Below, piece after piece: positions 16,628-26,052 of a DNA stretch of 64,000 bases. The notes beneath the pieces were generated by a model, which did no database searches, was not told the origin of the DNA, and saw nothing but the letters and a program-made list of their open reading frames with translations. The stretch is from an uncultured Negativicutes bacterium (GTDB lineage: Bacteria > Bacillota > Negativicutes > Veillonellales > Megasphaeraceae), in the NCBI GenBank assembly GCA_900752195.1, contig CAADUJ010000021.1, forward strand, positions 85,915 through 149,914. The letters run 5' to 3'. The translations under genes and the position numbers were made by a program. The stretch's first letter is position 1; each line of letters begins with the position of its first letter.

Positions 16628-17673
16628 TACAAACCCAATTTGCATCGTGTTCTTAATAGGGCGTACCAAAAAATGCCTTGCAAATACTTGCCAAAATGAC
16701 CATGATTTCTTTGATAATGCCCCCACTGCTGGAAATCGTGATAATTTTCCGGTTTCTTGATTGGCAGCACATTCGTCAACGTTGGCCATGGTGATAACGC
16801 ATTGTATTTTCTCCATTGCGCATCGAAATCGGTAAGAACCATCTGCCATGGCTTACGACGTCCTGTCCAATGGACAAAAATGCTGTCGCCTTTATCCTGG
16901 CTGCCACCACCATACATATTATACTGTTTAGGCAGGAAATAATTTTGTCCATCGAATACTAAATTTAATATATCCTGGCTTTGCCCCAGGAAACGTTTGC
17001 GTGGTTCACATTGATAAGAAAAACACTTTTCTGTAATTTTTTGTCGTTCCCATTCATCAACATCGACCAGCATAATGCCATCATTAAAATATTTACCGCT
17101 TTTAAGTTTTAAATACCCGGCACGATACTCTACGGAAGAAGGCTTTTCTGATACTGCTCCCATAGCTTCTCCCTGCATATCCAACTGCCAAAGCTCTGTT
17201 AGAGGACGGACACACATAGCATCAGCGTCAACATAAATGAATCGAGATGTTTTCCCTTTTAACACGTTAGACATATACAGACGAGCATAGGTAATACGGG
17301 AAAAACGGGCAACTTTAATGTGGAAATCGAAAAAAGGTTCCATATTGAGTTGATATAAAATACATGTGCAGTGAAATTTTTCTGCCGCTTGAGAGATGTA
17401 TTGTTCATTTTCTTCTGAATAGCCATCGGTAAAAATATGGAACACAAACGTCATATCACGATTATTTTCCAAAATAGAAACCATTGATGCTCCCATAATA
17501 GAAATAAAAGGATCATTGACGTTGTAACATACATGACAAACCGTACGCGTATCTTCAGGATCAGTAAAAGAAAATTCCTTTTGAGATACAATAAAATTCT
17601 TCAAATCGAAAAAATCTGGGCTGAAAGTTTTCGTATAAATCATCCTTTCTTTTTTTATAGTATCCATCACCAT
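16627..17673 (-). CDS. Glycosyltransferase family 8, LPS core glucosyl/galactosyltransferase-like
   Basis: 348 residues. Seen: CHVCYNVNDPFISIMGASM, the GT8 core with nucleotide-binding FIYVDADAMCVRPL (DxD), YFNDGIMLVDVDEW, a DILNLVF segment, IFVHWTGRRKPW, and a C-terminal tail like the Glyco_transf_8C domain of WaaJ/WaaO-type enzymes. Start uncertain: ATG 17673 overlaps the ligase gene's stop, while ATG 17667 and 17643 are alternatives and none has a strong ribosome binding site. Last gene of the 21829-16627 LPS operon; substrate sugar cannot be read from sequence. Confidence 0.85.
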   Translation of the reverse strand: MVMDTIKKERMIYTKTFSPDFFDLKNFIVSQKEFSFTDPEDTRTVCHVCYNVNDPFISIMGASMVSILENNRDMTFVFHIFTDGYSEENEQYISQAAEKFHCTCILYQLNMEPFFDFHIKVARFSRITYARLYMSNVLKGKTSRFIYVDADAMCVRPLTELWQLDMQGEAMGAVSEKPSSVEYRAGYLKLKSGKYFNDGIMLVDVDEWERQKITEKCFSYQCEPRKRFLGQSQDILNLVFDGQNYFLPKQYNMYGGGSQDKGDSIFVHWTGRRKPWQMVLTDFDAQWRKYNALSPWPTLTNVLPIKKPENYHDFQQWGHYQRNHGHFGKYLQGIFWYALLRTRCKLGL

Positions 17674-18878
17674 TTTATTTGTTTTTCATGATAAACAACT
17701 GAAGCTAATCCAATGCCCAAATAAGTACTATAGAGACGCATTACATATTTATCAATAATGCCATTATTGACCAATCCATGAATCATAATACCTAAAAAAG
17801 CCCACAACAATGCATTTAAGAAAATATCATCAGGATTATTTTTTAACTTATGACATAGATAGAAGAACATCCCAATAGTGAATAATATAAAACCAATGCC
17901 TCCTATAATTCCCGTCTGCGAAAACCAGTATGCATACATGTTATGGGGCTGTATCAAATCTTTCTCTTTTGCATCAGGTAAAATATAATGAGCAATATAT
18001 GAATCATGCCAATGCCGCAACCCAACCCCTACCGCTTTGTGGTCTTGCCACATGGCATAGCTTGATTTCGTTAATAATACCCGTTCATAATCATAGGAGC
18101 GGTGTGCGCCTCTATTTCCCGTAAACTCCATAAAAAAGATGCCAGACGCAATTCCGCAAGCTATTAAAATAGAAGCACACAGTATCAAGATTTTTTTTCT
18201 ACTTAATTTACTAACATAAAAGCACCTGATAAAAATATAAATAATACCACCAACAACCAATCCCAATAGCCCGCCACGAGAAGCCGTCAATGCCAAGACA
18301 ACGCAAGCCATCACAGCAGAAAGCACCGTCATAATCCGAAAACGTAAATTTGTATGACTAGCAGCACAAATTATCAAAAAGGGAATGCTTAATTCTAGCA
18401 TTTGCGCAAGATAATTAGGATGGCTCAAATAGCTTTGGATACGCGTATTATCAGGTAACACCATGTATTGATACAAGGCGTAAGCCCCCAATGTCCATAC
18501 ACCTAGTACGATGCCAGAAATAATGGCTTTATCAAAAAATTTTTTTTGTAATGTAAAGTAATATAAGGCAAAAGGAATGACAGACCAATAGGTAAAATCT
18601 AATGCTTTAGTAACAGAATCCGTATAGCCAACGAGAACAGATGCCAGCAATATTAATAAAAAAAATGGTATGTACATACAAAGAAACATCTTATCCGGCC
18701 AAATAATCGCTTCCGAACGCGTTTTCCAATATATTGCTATCATTACCAATGCTAACAGTGCTGTCGAAACACTATATAAAGCGTTAGAAACGATACTCGT
18801 AATCGCATATACCGCTAAAATTTGAACAGCAATTACACATAACTCTTCTTTAGACCATCTTTTTTTTAACTCAAACAT
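17667..18878 (-). CDS. O-antigen ligase family protein (WaaL-like)
   Basis: 403 residues, about ten to twelve membrane helices with one large periplasmic loop (about residues 240-330). The loop ends with QPHNMYAYWFSQTGIIGG, matching the Wzy_C/WaaL ligase motif with its essential His. WaaL joins undecaprenyl-linked O-antigen to the lipid A core at the periplasmic face; Wzy polymerases look similar. Context among core glycosyltransferases favours ligase. Overlaps Stealth upstream by 8 bp and GT8 downstream by 7 bp. Confidence 0.82.
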   Translation of the reverse strand: MFELKKRWSKEELCVIAVQILAVYAITSIVSNALYSVSTALLALVMIAIYWKTRSEAIIWPDKMFLCMYIPFFLLILLASVLVGYTDSVTKALDFTYWSVIPFALYYFTLQKKFFDKAIISGIVLGVWTLGAYALYQYMVLPDNTRIQSYLSHPNYLAQMLELSIPFLIICAASHTNLRFRIMTVLSAVMACVVLALTASRGGLLGLVVGGIIYIFIRCFYVSKLSRKKILILCASILIACGIASGIFFMEFTGNRGAHRSYDYERVLLTKSSYAMWQDHKAVGVGLRHWHDSYIAHYILPDAKEKDLIQPHNMYAYWFSQTGIIGGIGFILFTIGMFFYLCHKLKNNPDDIFLNALLWAFLGIMIHGLVNNGIIDKYVMRLYSTYLGIGLASVVYHEKQIKW

Positions 18879-19902
18879 TATGTGAATTCCTTTCTGTTAA
18901 CTCAAATGGTGATTTTTCGGGGAATAATTTTTCATAAAAAGCTCTCATCGCTTTTTTATCTTCTTGACTGCCTTTGGAATCAGCATTGACACAAAATACG
19001 TATGGCTCGAAACGTAAAATTTGTTTGCGCGTTTTTTCATCTTCAGATCCACAGTAACATTCCCAAGAAAATCCTTTGGGTTTATAGACATGCTTTTTCA
19101 AAAAGCTTGGGGCTTTCACTAGTTTCAATTTTCCATGATTACTGTAATAAGCATCTAACCCAAACAAACTACGAGAAATCCCTTTGTCATTACGAAATCG
19201 TATATGACTGGTTTGTTCCAATGCATCATGGTAAGTATCTAACGTAGCCAAAAATAAAGATTTGCAATATCCATCAATCGTATGCGCCAAAACATAAAAC
19301 TCATGATGATGAAATTTATCATATAATAACTTCCAAGCATTCAAGTTCGTTTTCATCCATGTTGCCACTGAATTATATTTATTTAGAAAATCTTTTTTAT
19401 TTTTTATTATTTTAAATTTTTCAAAATATTTTACAGTAACAATAGGATTTCCATTTTCCGTAAAGAAAAATTGTGGCGTTATAGGTCTTCCAAAAAACAT
19501 ATCGTCATTACCATACAAAAAGTGTTCTGATAAACCTGGAATATTTACGATATATCGTTCAATAATTGCAGAATCAAAACATGGTATCAACTCTGTAGGC
19601 ATAATCTCAGAATGGTCAACAACCGTTACCTTTTCATATTCTGTATTTAGCCATTTTGGAACTTGCCGATCAGTAACAATGTAAACATGGTGAATCCATG
19701 GCGCATACATAGATAGAGACCGTAAAGAATACCGCAATTCTTCGTTATCTATAAACCGATGATTACCAACCGAATCATTATCATGGTATTCTTGCTCTTT
19801 TCCAAGATAGTAGTTCTTTCGCTTCAAAAAATCTGGGTCATTGCCATCACACCAGCAATATACCATATCTATATCCATTGTATCGATATTCAAAATAATC
19901 AC
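18871..19902 (-). CDS. Stealth-family sugar-phosphate transferase
   Basis: 343 residues. Stealth proteins transfer hexose-1-phosphates when building phosphoglycans or capsules. Seen: conserved region 1 IDMVYCWCDGNDP, region 2 RFIDNEELRYSLRSLSMYAP with HHVYIVTD, GNDDMFFGRPI, region 3 with HxPxx-like H residues (AHTIDGYC), and region 4 ending FEPYVFCVNAD. Start GTG 19902, with ATG 19878 as alternative; both have weak ribosome binding sites. 14 bp after the GT4 stop and overlapping the ligase gene, so part of the operon. Confidence 0.85.
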   Translation of the reverse strand: MIILNIDTMDIDMVYCWCDGNDPDFLKRKNYYLGKEQEYHDNDSVGNHRFIDNEELRYSLRSLSMYAPWIHHVYIVTDRQVPKWLNTEYEKVTVVDHSEIMPTELIPCFDSAIIERYIVNIPGLSEHFLYGNDDMFFGRPITPQFFFTENGNPIVTVKYFEKFKIIKNKKDFLNKYNSVATWMKTNLNAWKLLYDKFHHHEFYVLAHTIDGYCKSLFLATLDTYHDALEQTSHIRFRNDKGISRSLFGLDAYYSNHGKLKLVKAPSFLKKHVYKPKGFSWECYCGSEDEKTRKQILRFEPYVFCVNADSKGSQEDKKAMRAFYEKLFPEKSPFELTERNSHNV

Positions 19903-19916
19903 TCACGGTCCATAAA

Positions 19917-21068
19917 TTATGACCTATTGGTAGATAATATTTGTATAATATGTTGAATTAATTTATCCTGTCCATATTTTTCATTAGCCCCAATGAGTCC
20001 CTGCTTATATGTTTCTTCCTTATCCTTAAACGTATTGACAAACGTTTCCAGCTGTTTAGAAAAGACATCGATAGAATCCAGCTGCACTGCTTCACCAATT
20101 GTAAATTCCTGCAAGATTTCTGGATTCATTTCTGGTGACTGGAGAACCGGCTTATAATATCCTATTGCCGTAAATAACATGGCACTCGGCTGGTATCGAT
20201 ACCGTTCTGCCCCATAAGGAAGCAACATAACATCAATATCCATGATGGCTTTTTGCCATTCGATTCCCAACAGGTTTTTATGAGCAAAGTGGATATTTTT
20301 CTGGTCGGCATATTCTTTATGGAGACGTTCAAAATCATCGCTGTCTTCCTGTGTCGTCGTAGCCCCTTGCACAATTAATTCAACAGGATACTGGAATTGA
20401 GCTTTCTTAAAAGACTGTAAAAAGAAATCCAGATTTTTTTCTCGACGATACTGGCCAAAGAAGCCCAATCTTAATGGCCTATGGACATGAAATTCCGGTG
20501 TTATCGGTAAATCATAAGGAACATAGACAGGGCCCATAATCGCATGGAAACACGGACAATCTGTTAATTCTGGAAAATCAGTCTGCAAACCTAAAGCACC
20601 TAACTGAATGTTATCGTAAGGCTTTAAGCTCTGCACGCCATCACAAAAACGTTTCCTGTCCTTCGGCATGATACCATGGAACATATACAAAACAGGAACG
20701 GGACTATTTTTAATCTTGCTATGGTGAATGGAACGCATCGCTCGCCAGCTATTAGTTGGCACAATAATAGCATCACACTTCTTAGATACGGCTTTTTGAA
20801 ACGCACTATCGTACCAGGCAATGCGTCTTTTTTCTCGCTGTAAGGAAAGCCATAACCTCTTCAGTCGGCTTGCACCAGCATATGAAATGGCTTCTCCTCC
20901 CTCTAAATACTCAACATCACAATGGTAGTCTATTTTAAAGGGAAATTTTTTCGGCACAAAAAAAACTGGAGAATGGCCTTGCCTCTTTAATTCCTCTACC
21001 AAAATACGATCAAACTCTACTTCATGACCAGCCGGCATGACAATCGTTTCTAGAATTGCAATTCGCAT
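19917..21068 (-). CDS. Glycosyltransferase family 4 (GT-B fold)
   Basis: 383 residues. Seen: N-terminal acceptor-side Rossmann fold beginning MRIAILETIVMPAGHEVEFD, a central PLRLGFFGQYRREKNLDFFL (the start of Glycos_transf_1), and the donor-binding YRYQPSAMLFTAIGYYKPVL segment in place of the usual E-x7-E region. Length is normal for GT4. Only 2 bp separate it from the upstream GT2 gene. Sugar and acceptor unknown; LPS core assembly is inferred from neighbours. Confidence 0.82.
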   Translation of the reverse strand: MRIAILETIVMPAGHEVEFDRILVEELKRQGHSPVFFVPKKFPFKIDYHCDVEYLEGGEAISYAGASRLKRLWLSLQREKRRIAWYDSAFQKAVSKKCDAIIVPTNSWRAMRSIHHSKIKNSPVPVLYMFHGIMPKDRKRFCDGVQSLKPYDNIQLGALGLQTDFPELTDCPCFHAIMGPVYVPYDLPITPEFHVHRPLRLGFFGQYRREKNLDFFLQSFKKAQFQYPVELIVQGATTTQEDSDDFERLHKEYADQKNIHFAHKNLLGIEWQKAIMDIDVMLLPYGAERYRYQPSAMLFTAIGYYKPVLQSPEMNPEILQEFTIGEAVQLDSIDVFSKQLETFVNTFKDKEETYKQGLIGANEKYGQDKLIQHIIQILSTNRS

Positions 21069-21070
21069 AA

Positions 21071-21829
21071 TTATTTTTCCTTCTTTTGTTGGAGTTCGTA
21101 TAATTTCAAATACTTAAGCATCGTGTAAAAAAAATGATTACAGCACATATAGGTTCCCATCCAACCGTCTAAAAAACCGGCACGAAGAACAAACATTTTA
21201 AAAAAGCCACCTAAACTATGAAGGAAAATACCACTTTTTGACGTATGTTTTCCTCGTTTATAAGCATCTTCGGCCCATATTGTTGTATACAAACACAATT
21301 TTTCTTCCCACTGATGCCAATCCTTATATGTATGATGTTCAATATGGCCAGGTAACTGTTGTAATGGCAAATCGCATTCAGGATGTTCATGGACTTTATT
21401 GACCCATTTGACACAAGTACGCGGAAAAAGGCGTGCGACATGGTCAGGGTATAGTACTCCATGATTAAATATGGTTTCAAAAGCGACCGATTTTCGCGTC
21501 AACACATATTGCGCATCTAAAGGTTTGGAATCTACGACGTGATGAATTGCTGTAATCAATTCATCATTTAGTCGTTCATCGGCATCAAGGTACAATATCC
21601 AATCAGCTGTTGTCTGCATTAGGGCAAAATTCCTCTGTGCCGAAAAATCACCATCCCAAGCTCGGAAGCTTACAATCGCCCCAGATTGTTTGGCTAATTC
21701 AACTGTACGATCGGTACTCCCCGAATCAATGATAATCACTTCATCCGTACATTTTTTGGCATTCTCTACGACAGATGATATATTATCTTCTTCATCTTTC
21801 GTTAAAATCAATATAGCTAATGAGTTCAT
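21071..21829 (-). CDS. Glycosyltransferase family 2, WaaE/KdtX-like
   Basis: 252 residues from ATG 21829, with AGGGGAA eight bases upstream; a longer frame to 21856 lacks such a site. Seen: LAILILTKDEEDNI, EVIIIDSGSTDRTVELA, WDGDFSAQRNFAL, DWILYLDADERL (DxD) and HGVLYPDHVARLFPR, all in the pattern of WaaE-type inner-core beta-glucosyltransferases. First gene of the operon; TATAGT near 21844 with weak TTAGTC 17 bp upstream is a plausible promoter. Confidence 0.86.
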   Translation of the reverse strand: MNSLAILILTKDEEDNISSVVENAKKCTDEVIIIDSGSTDRTVELAKQSGAIVSFRAWDGDFSAQRNFALMQTTADWILYLDADERLNDELITAIHHVVDSKPLDAQYVLTRKSVAFETIFNHGVLYPDHVARLFPRTCVKWVNKVHEHPECDLPLQQLPGHIEHHTYKDWHQWEEKLCLYTTIWAEDAYKRGKHTSKSGIFLHSLGGFFKMFVLRAGFLDGWMGTYMCCNHFFYTMLKYLKLYELQQKKEK

Positions 21830-21967
21830 ATATAATTCCCCTAGTACTATAATCATTCTTGTAGTTATGACTAATATACGATTTTCTTATAAGGGTACCA
21901 CAGATAGTGTATTCATACAATTAAATATTATAAATATAAAAGCAAGACTTTAAGCTGCTAATAGATA

Positions 21968-22606
21968 TTAATGATTGGCAATACCGTCATGATACCAACA
22001 TAGAAAATACTCATTCAAAAAGTATACTAATAATTCCAACATTTCTTCAATAGTTTGATCTATTATTGTACCTGTAATGACTCCTTTATCACCTAGCGTC
22101 GCAAAAATTATAGCAAATACTAAAAGAATAAATGCCGATTTTGGAAAAGGAATTTCCAAAAATATTTGTTTCCACGGAATGAGAAATGTTAATGTTATTA
22201 AAATAATAAGAATTATGGTCGTAATACCACCAAGAATAAGCAAATAATGTGGCACTTCATGCATTGCTATAAATGTCGGACCATGTTCTGTTATATGTCT
22301 TGGAAAAAATACTCTCCCCCAACTTAGTTCACGGCCTAACAGGATTAGAAAGTACCCAGCTACGGCAAGCCAGAGATAATGGAGCCTTTTAGGAAGTTTT
22401 TTAGAGGAACAAAAGAAATAGAGGGATAGGATAATACCACTGAATAGAACGATATTTTGAGCCATTTCCAGAGGTCCATTTTCCCAACTCACCCATTCTG
22501 GAATGAACCAGGCTGCAGGAAAAGCTACACAAAAATATAGCCACGAGAGTCTTGATGCTATTTTAAAAGAATGGTACTGTTCAATCGTAGTTTCGTTGTG
22601 ATTCAT
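21968..22606 (-). CDS. Unknown integral membrane protein with conserved-looking acidic motifs
   Basis: 212 residues with five or six hydrophobic helices. I do not recognise a named family. Polar residues inside or beside helices stand out: ENGPLEMAQNIVL, LGRELSWGRVFF and DQTIEEMLELLVY, each with Glu and Gln/Arg near membrane boundaries. The arrangement suggests an enzyme or transporter with an intramembrane acidic site, but this is inference. AAGGAG lies upstream at rather long spacing. It sits just upstream of the LPS operon on the same strand with a 138-bp gap, so cotranscription is uncertain. Confidence 0.7.
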   Translation of the reverse strand: MNHNETTIEQYHSFKIASRLSWLYFCVAFPAAWFIPEWVSWENGPLEMAQNIVLFSGIILSLYFFCSSKKLPKRLHYLWLAVAGYFLILLGRELSWGRVFFPRHITEHGPTFIAMHEVPHYLLILGGITTIILIILITLTFLIPWKQIFLEIPFPKSAFILLVFAIIFATLGDKGVITGTIIDQTIEEMLELLVYFLNEYFLCWYHDGIANH

Positions 22607-22704
22607 TGAGTTTATACACGTTCTCCTTTGTCATAATTCTATTCATATTTTATCACGTTCAACTTTATCCAACAACTAGTAGAATGTTTGATGCATAGGA
22701 TAAG

Positions 22705-23148
22705 CTACGTTTGTAAATACATATTAATTTCCGTTTCACCAATGACTGTAATTCCTGCTTTTATCAATCGTTCTGCTGTAACGCCGTTACCGTTGACGAG
22801 TGTCCGCGTAAACGTTCCATCATAAATACGACCATGACCACAAGATGGGCTTTTCTCTTTCAAGATGGCCGTATTGCAATGGTAAAGACGACATAGTCGT
22901 AACGCTTCTTCTGCGCCTTTATTGTATTGCGCCGTTACATCAATCCCGTTGGTTGTGAATACCATAGACCCCTTTCGCTCCGACGGATCTCGCGGTGTTG
23001 CAAGTCCTCCTGCCTGTTCCGGACAGATTGGTATCAGCACAATATCGTCCCGTTCCATCAGTGTATTAATTGCATCATACTGTTTATGTTTGCCATCATA
23101 GCGGCAAGACTGCCCTAACAAACAGGCACTAATAAGTACGTATGTCAT
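22705..23148 (-). CDS. DUF523 family protein, TudS-like thiouracil desulfidase
   Basis: 147 residues. Characterised DUF523 members (TudS) use a [4Fe-4S] cluster to remove sulfur from 2-thiouracil. Seen: ACLLGQSCRYDG, CPEQAGGLATPRDPSE, GIDVTAQYNKGAEEAL and LKEKSPSCG, providing the conserved cysteines (residues near 9, 15, 42 and 102). Length is typical for the stand-alone family. ATG 23148 follows AAAGAGG. Genomic context gives no further hint; function is by family only. Confidence 0.85.
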   Translation of the reverse strand: MTYVLISACLLGQSCRYDGKHKQYDAINTLMERDDIVLIPICPEQAGGLATPRDPSERKGSMVFTTNGIDVTAQYNKGAEEALRLCRLYHCNTAILKEKSPSCGHGRIYDGTFTRTLVNGNGVTAERLIKAGITVIGETEINMYLQT

Positions 23149-23213
23149 TATCGATCCTCTTTTCTTAATATTACGATATATGCAACTATTAAAAATTGAT
23201 TAAATTCCATATA

Positions 23214-23248
23214 TTGAAATTGAAAAATAAAATTTCAAATACTATAAT
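23214..23248 (+). promoter_or_regulatory. Promoter with overlapping palindromic operator for acetolactate synthase
   Basis: -35 TTGAAA (23220-23225), 17-bp spacer, -10 TATAAT (23243-23248). The inverted repeat TTGAAATT-N9-AATTTCAA (23214-23238) covers the -35 and most of the spacer, where a repressor would block polymerase. Confidence 0.75.
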
Positions 23249-23297
23249 GTATGAAAGATTGGGAGTGATTCATTCACATTGAAGGGAGACTATATTC

Positions 23298-24953
23298 ATG
23301 AAAGATAAGCAAACGCGTAATACTGCTGATTTATTAGTAGAGTGCCTAGAAGAAGAAGGAGTTCATTATATATTTGGCATTCCTGGAGAAGAAAATCTGG
23401 CAGTCATGGAAGCGTTGAAGGACTCAAAAATCGAATTCATCACGGTTCGTCATGAACAAGGGGCAGCCTTCATGGCTGATGTGTATGGGCGTCTTACAGG
23501 TCATGCCGGTGTATGCATGGCAACCCTTGGCCCTGGCGCTACAAATCTGATTACCGGCGTTGCCGATGCCGATTGTGACGGTGCACCCCTCGTGGCGATT
23601 TCCGGACAGGTAGGAACCGATAAGATGCATATTACGGCGCACCAGTATCTCGATCTTCGTTCTATGTTTGAACCGATTACTCGACGTGCCTATACCGTTG
23701 TCAGACCTGATACAGTATCTGAAATCACGCGTCTGGCCTTCAAGTATGCAGAACGAGAAAAACCGGGAGCTACCTTCATCGACTTGCCTGTCAATATCAG
23801 CAAAATGCCTGTTGGAGAAATGGAAAAGCCTTTGCAGCACCACACTATCGAACCGGAAACTGCTTTAGAATCTCAGATTGAAGCAGCAGCCTCCATGATT
23901 TCCTACGCCAAAAATCCTGTAATTCTCGTCGGCAGCAGTGCCATTCGCAGCCATGCCACAGAAACATTGACAAAATTTGCCAACAAATTAAAACTGCCTG
24001 TCGTGAATACGATGATGGCAAAAGGCGCTATCCCCTTTGATAACCCCTACTCCATGTGGACCGTAGGGATTCCTATGGATGATTATCAGACAAAGATTCT
24101 GGAAAAAGCCAGTCTCGTCATCACCATTGGATATGATATCATTGAATATGCCCCGGCCAAATGGCATATCAATAAAGCCGATATTATTCATATCGATACG
24201 ATGCCTGCTGACATCAATAAAAATTACCAGCCTCAAATCGAAGTCGTAGGAAACATCAATGATTCCCTCACGCGAATCATGAAAAAAGCAGCCCGTCTAC
24301 AAGAGCCAAAAATCTTCCTCGATATTCGTAAACGCATGGTTGAAGAACATGAAAGTTATGCGCAGGATACGAGTTTTCCCGTGAAGCCTCAGAAAGCTCT
24401 TATCGATTGCCGCCGCGTCATGGATAAGGATGACATCGTCATTTCTGACGTTGGCGCCAACAAAGTATGGATTGCGCGTCATTATAACTGCTATAAACCG
24501 AATACATGCCTCATATCGAATGGTTTCGCCACCATGGGCATTGCCGTCCCCGGTGCAATTGCAGCCAAATTAGTCCATCCCGACAAGAAAGTCCTTGCCA
24601 TTACTGGTGATGCAGGCTTTATGATGAATTGTCAGGAATTTGAAACGGCTCATCGCTTAGGTACGAATTTTGTAACCCTTATCTTCAATGACCATAGTTA
24701 TGGCCTCATTAAATGGAAACAGGACATGCAGTATGGTCACCATGAATATGTGGACTTCACCAACCCGGATTTCGTGAAATTTGCAGAAAGTATGGGTGCT
24801 ATCGGGTATCGCATCGAAAAGACGGAAGATCTTTATCCGACTCTGCAAAAAGCGTTTAAACAGGATAAGCCAGTCATCATTGATTGCCCTATAGACTATG
24901 GCGAAAATATGAAGCTTACAGCCCATTTAGAAACACTTATGAACGAATTGTAA
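23298..24953 (+). CDS. alsS: Acetolactate synthase, catabolic AlsS-like
   Basis: 551 residues. ThDP enzyme that condenses two pyruvates to acetolactate and CO2, for acetoin/diacetyl formation or branched-chain amino acids. Seen: catalytic Glu region VRHEQGAAFMADVYGR, LGPGATNLITGVADA, and ThDP-binding GDAGFMMNCQEFETA ending in FND. The C-terminus PVIIDCPIDYGENMKL resembles Bacillus AlsS, and no ilvN-like regulatory subunit follows, which favours the catabolic type. Anabolic IlvB is the alternative. Monocistronic behind a strong promoter with a palindrome. Confidence 0.88.
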   Translation: MKDKQTRNTADLLVECLEEEGVHYIFGIPGEENLAVMEALKDSKIEFITVRHEQGAAFMADVYGRLTGHAGVCMATLGPGATNLITGVADADCDGAPLVAISGQVGTDKMHITAHQYLDLRSMFEPITRRAYTVVRPDTVSEITRLAFKYAEREKPGATFIDLPVNISKMPVGEMEKPLQHHTIEPETALESQIEAAASMISYAKNPVILVGSSAIRSHATETLTKFANKLKLPVVNTMMAKGAIPFDNPYSMWTVGIPMDDYQTKILEKASLVITIGYDIIEYAPAKWHINKADIIHIDTMPADINKNYQPQIEVVGNINDSLTRIMKKAARLQEPKIFLDIRKRMVEEHESYAQDTSFPVKPQKALIDCRRVMDKDDIVISDVGANKVWIARHYNCYKPNTCLISNGFATMGIAVPGAIAAKLVHPDKKVLAITGDAGFMMNCQEFETAHRLGTNFVTLIFNDHSYGLIKWKQDMQYGHHEYVDFTNPDFVKFAESMGAIGYRIEKTEDLYPTLQKAFKQDKPVIIDCPIDYGENMKLTAHLETLMNEL

Positions 24954-24967
24954 TAGCATAATAAAAG

Positions 24968-25051
24968 CAGCGGAGCCATTCTGTATCGCCCCAATCGTTG
25001 ATCTGAATCCTGACGTTTGGAGAATGATACCTAACTCATGAAACTCCGCTG
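24968..25051. terminator. Long structured terminator or small RNA between convergent genes
   Basis: Outer stem CAGCGGAG/CTCCGCTG followed on the plus strand by TTTTTTATTTTTT. Inside the 68-nt loop are further pairings: CATTCT with AGAATG and CCAA-CGT with ACG-TTGG, giving a rod of three stacked helices. This is much larger than an ordinary terminator. It would end alsS transcripts; on the minus strand it could act after the exported-protein gene. Confidence 0.65.
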
Positions 25052-25055
25052 TTTT

Positions 25056-25763
25056 TTATTTTTTCGGTAATTTTTTTGCCCCTTCTAAGGCGTTAACCAT
25101 GGTCGAGACCAAATGGGCATTATCTTCTACATGACCCATAATGAGGGCTATTTCAACTGTTCGCCCATGGACATAGGCGATGGTTTTCAGCGTTTCTTTA
25201 AAGATAGATTGATTAATGTATTGGCTAGACACGACAGTACTTTCATAAAATGTAGTCCCTTTTATTTTTTTTGCTGTAAAAGGCTGTTCTACACGGAATC
25301 CTGTCGGAAGAGACGATTCAAGTTTTGCGTTAACCCGGCTTACGAGATCCGTATACATCATTTCTTTTTCTTTTTTACTTTTTCCGTAATATCCAATATC
25401 TTGTAAATACGCCTCGTTTTTACTCGTCTTTGATGTATCTAAAGCGGCCTGAATTTGGCTGATGTCGACAGTATAACGAAGCATATACCCATATTGGAAT
25501 ACGCCACGATTAACACTTACCAGTTGATAGGGAATCGGTTCAACGGGATATATTTCTTTGCACATGCGGATCATGTCATTGCCATACTGCTGGGCCATAG
25601 CCATAGACTGTGTTCCCTCATTAAACTGAACAGTGGATGGCAACGTAACGATTCCCCAGCCAGGAAAGGCTACTTCTACGCCTTTGTCAGAATCCTTAGC
25701 CAATATAGGCATGGCAAAAGCAAGAACAAGACATACACATAACATTACAATACGCTTCATCAA
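25056..25763 (-). CDS. Exported protein of unknown function
   Basis: 235 residues. Cleavable signal peptide MKRIVMLCVCLVLAFAMPILA with likely cleavage after ILA. The mature part is alpha/beta in character, with GIVTLPSTVQFNEG near the start and a C-terminal stretch AYVHGRTVEIALIMG. I see no catalytic or metal motif and do not recognise the family. Start is TTG 25763 (nine bases after AGGAGG) or ATG 25760. Convergent with alsS; probably periplasmic. Confidence 0.7.
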   Translation of the reverse strand: MMKRIVMLCVCLVLAFAMPILAKDSDKGVEVAFPGWGIVTLPSTVQFNEGTQSMAMAQQYGNDMIRMCKEIYPVEPIPYQLVSVNRGVFQYGYMLRYTVDISQIQAALDTSKTSKNEAYLQDIGYYGKSKKEKEMMYTDLVSRVNAKLESSLPTGFRVEQPFTAKKIKGTTFYESTVVSSQYINQSIFKETLKTIAYVHGRTVEIALIMGHVEDNAHLVSTMVNALEGAKKLPKK

Positions 25764-25983
25764 TACAATTTGCCTCCTTCACTAGACAGCAACGGTCTAA
25801 TAAATTTATTATATAAGATTTTTTTAGTTTTTTCTAGGCTCTTTTATGCACAGACAATTCTGTCTATATCCATGCCACTTCTCTCCTATCTGCAGCACGG
25901 CTGTCCCTTCCTCTTACAGGATTCACATCTTCCAGAAAAAGCGCCATTTCCCAAGAGGTCACACATTCTATCTACCTTCTTAG
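25764..25983. other. Intergenic region between divergent genes
   Basis: 220 bp upstream of the exported protein (minus) and rbgA (plus). No gene or hairpin of note; the rbgA promoter starts at its right edge. Confidence 0.5.
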
Positions 25984-26012
25984 TTGACGCATAGTATGTC
26001 ATCCTTTAGAAT
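25984..26012 (+). promoter_or_regulatory. Promoter of rbgA-rnhB
   Basis: -35 TTGACG (25984-25989), 17-bp spacer, -10 TAGAAT (26007-26012). The predicted start near 26019 supports ATG 26053 as the rbgA start. Confidence 0.75.
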
Positions 26013-26052
26013 AAATACGAATAGTATCGTTTTTTTGAAAGGTGGAATTTTC

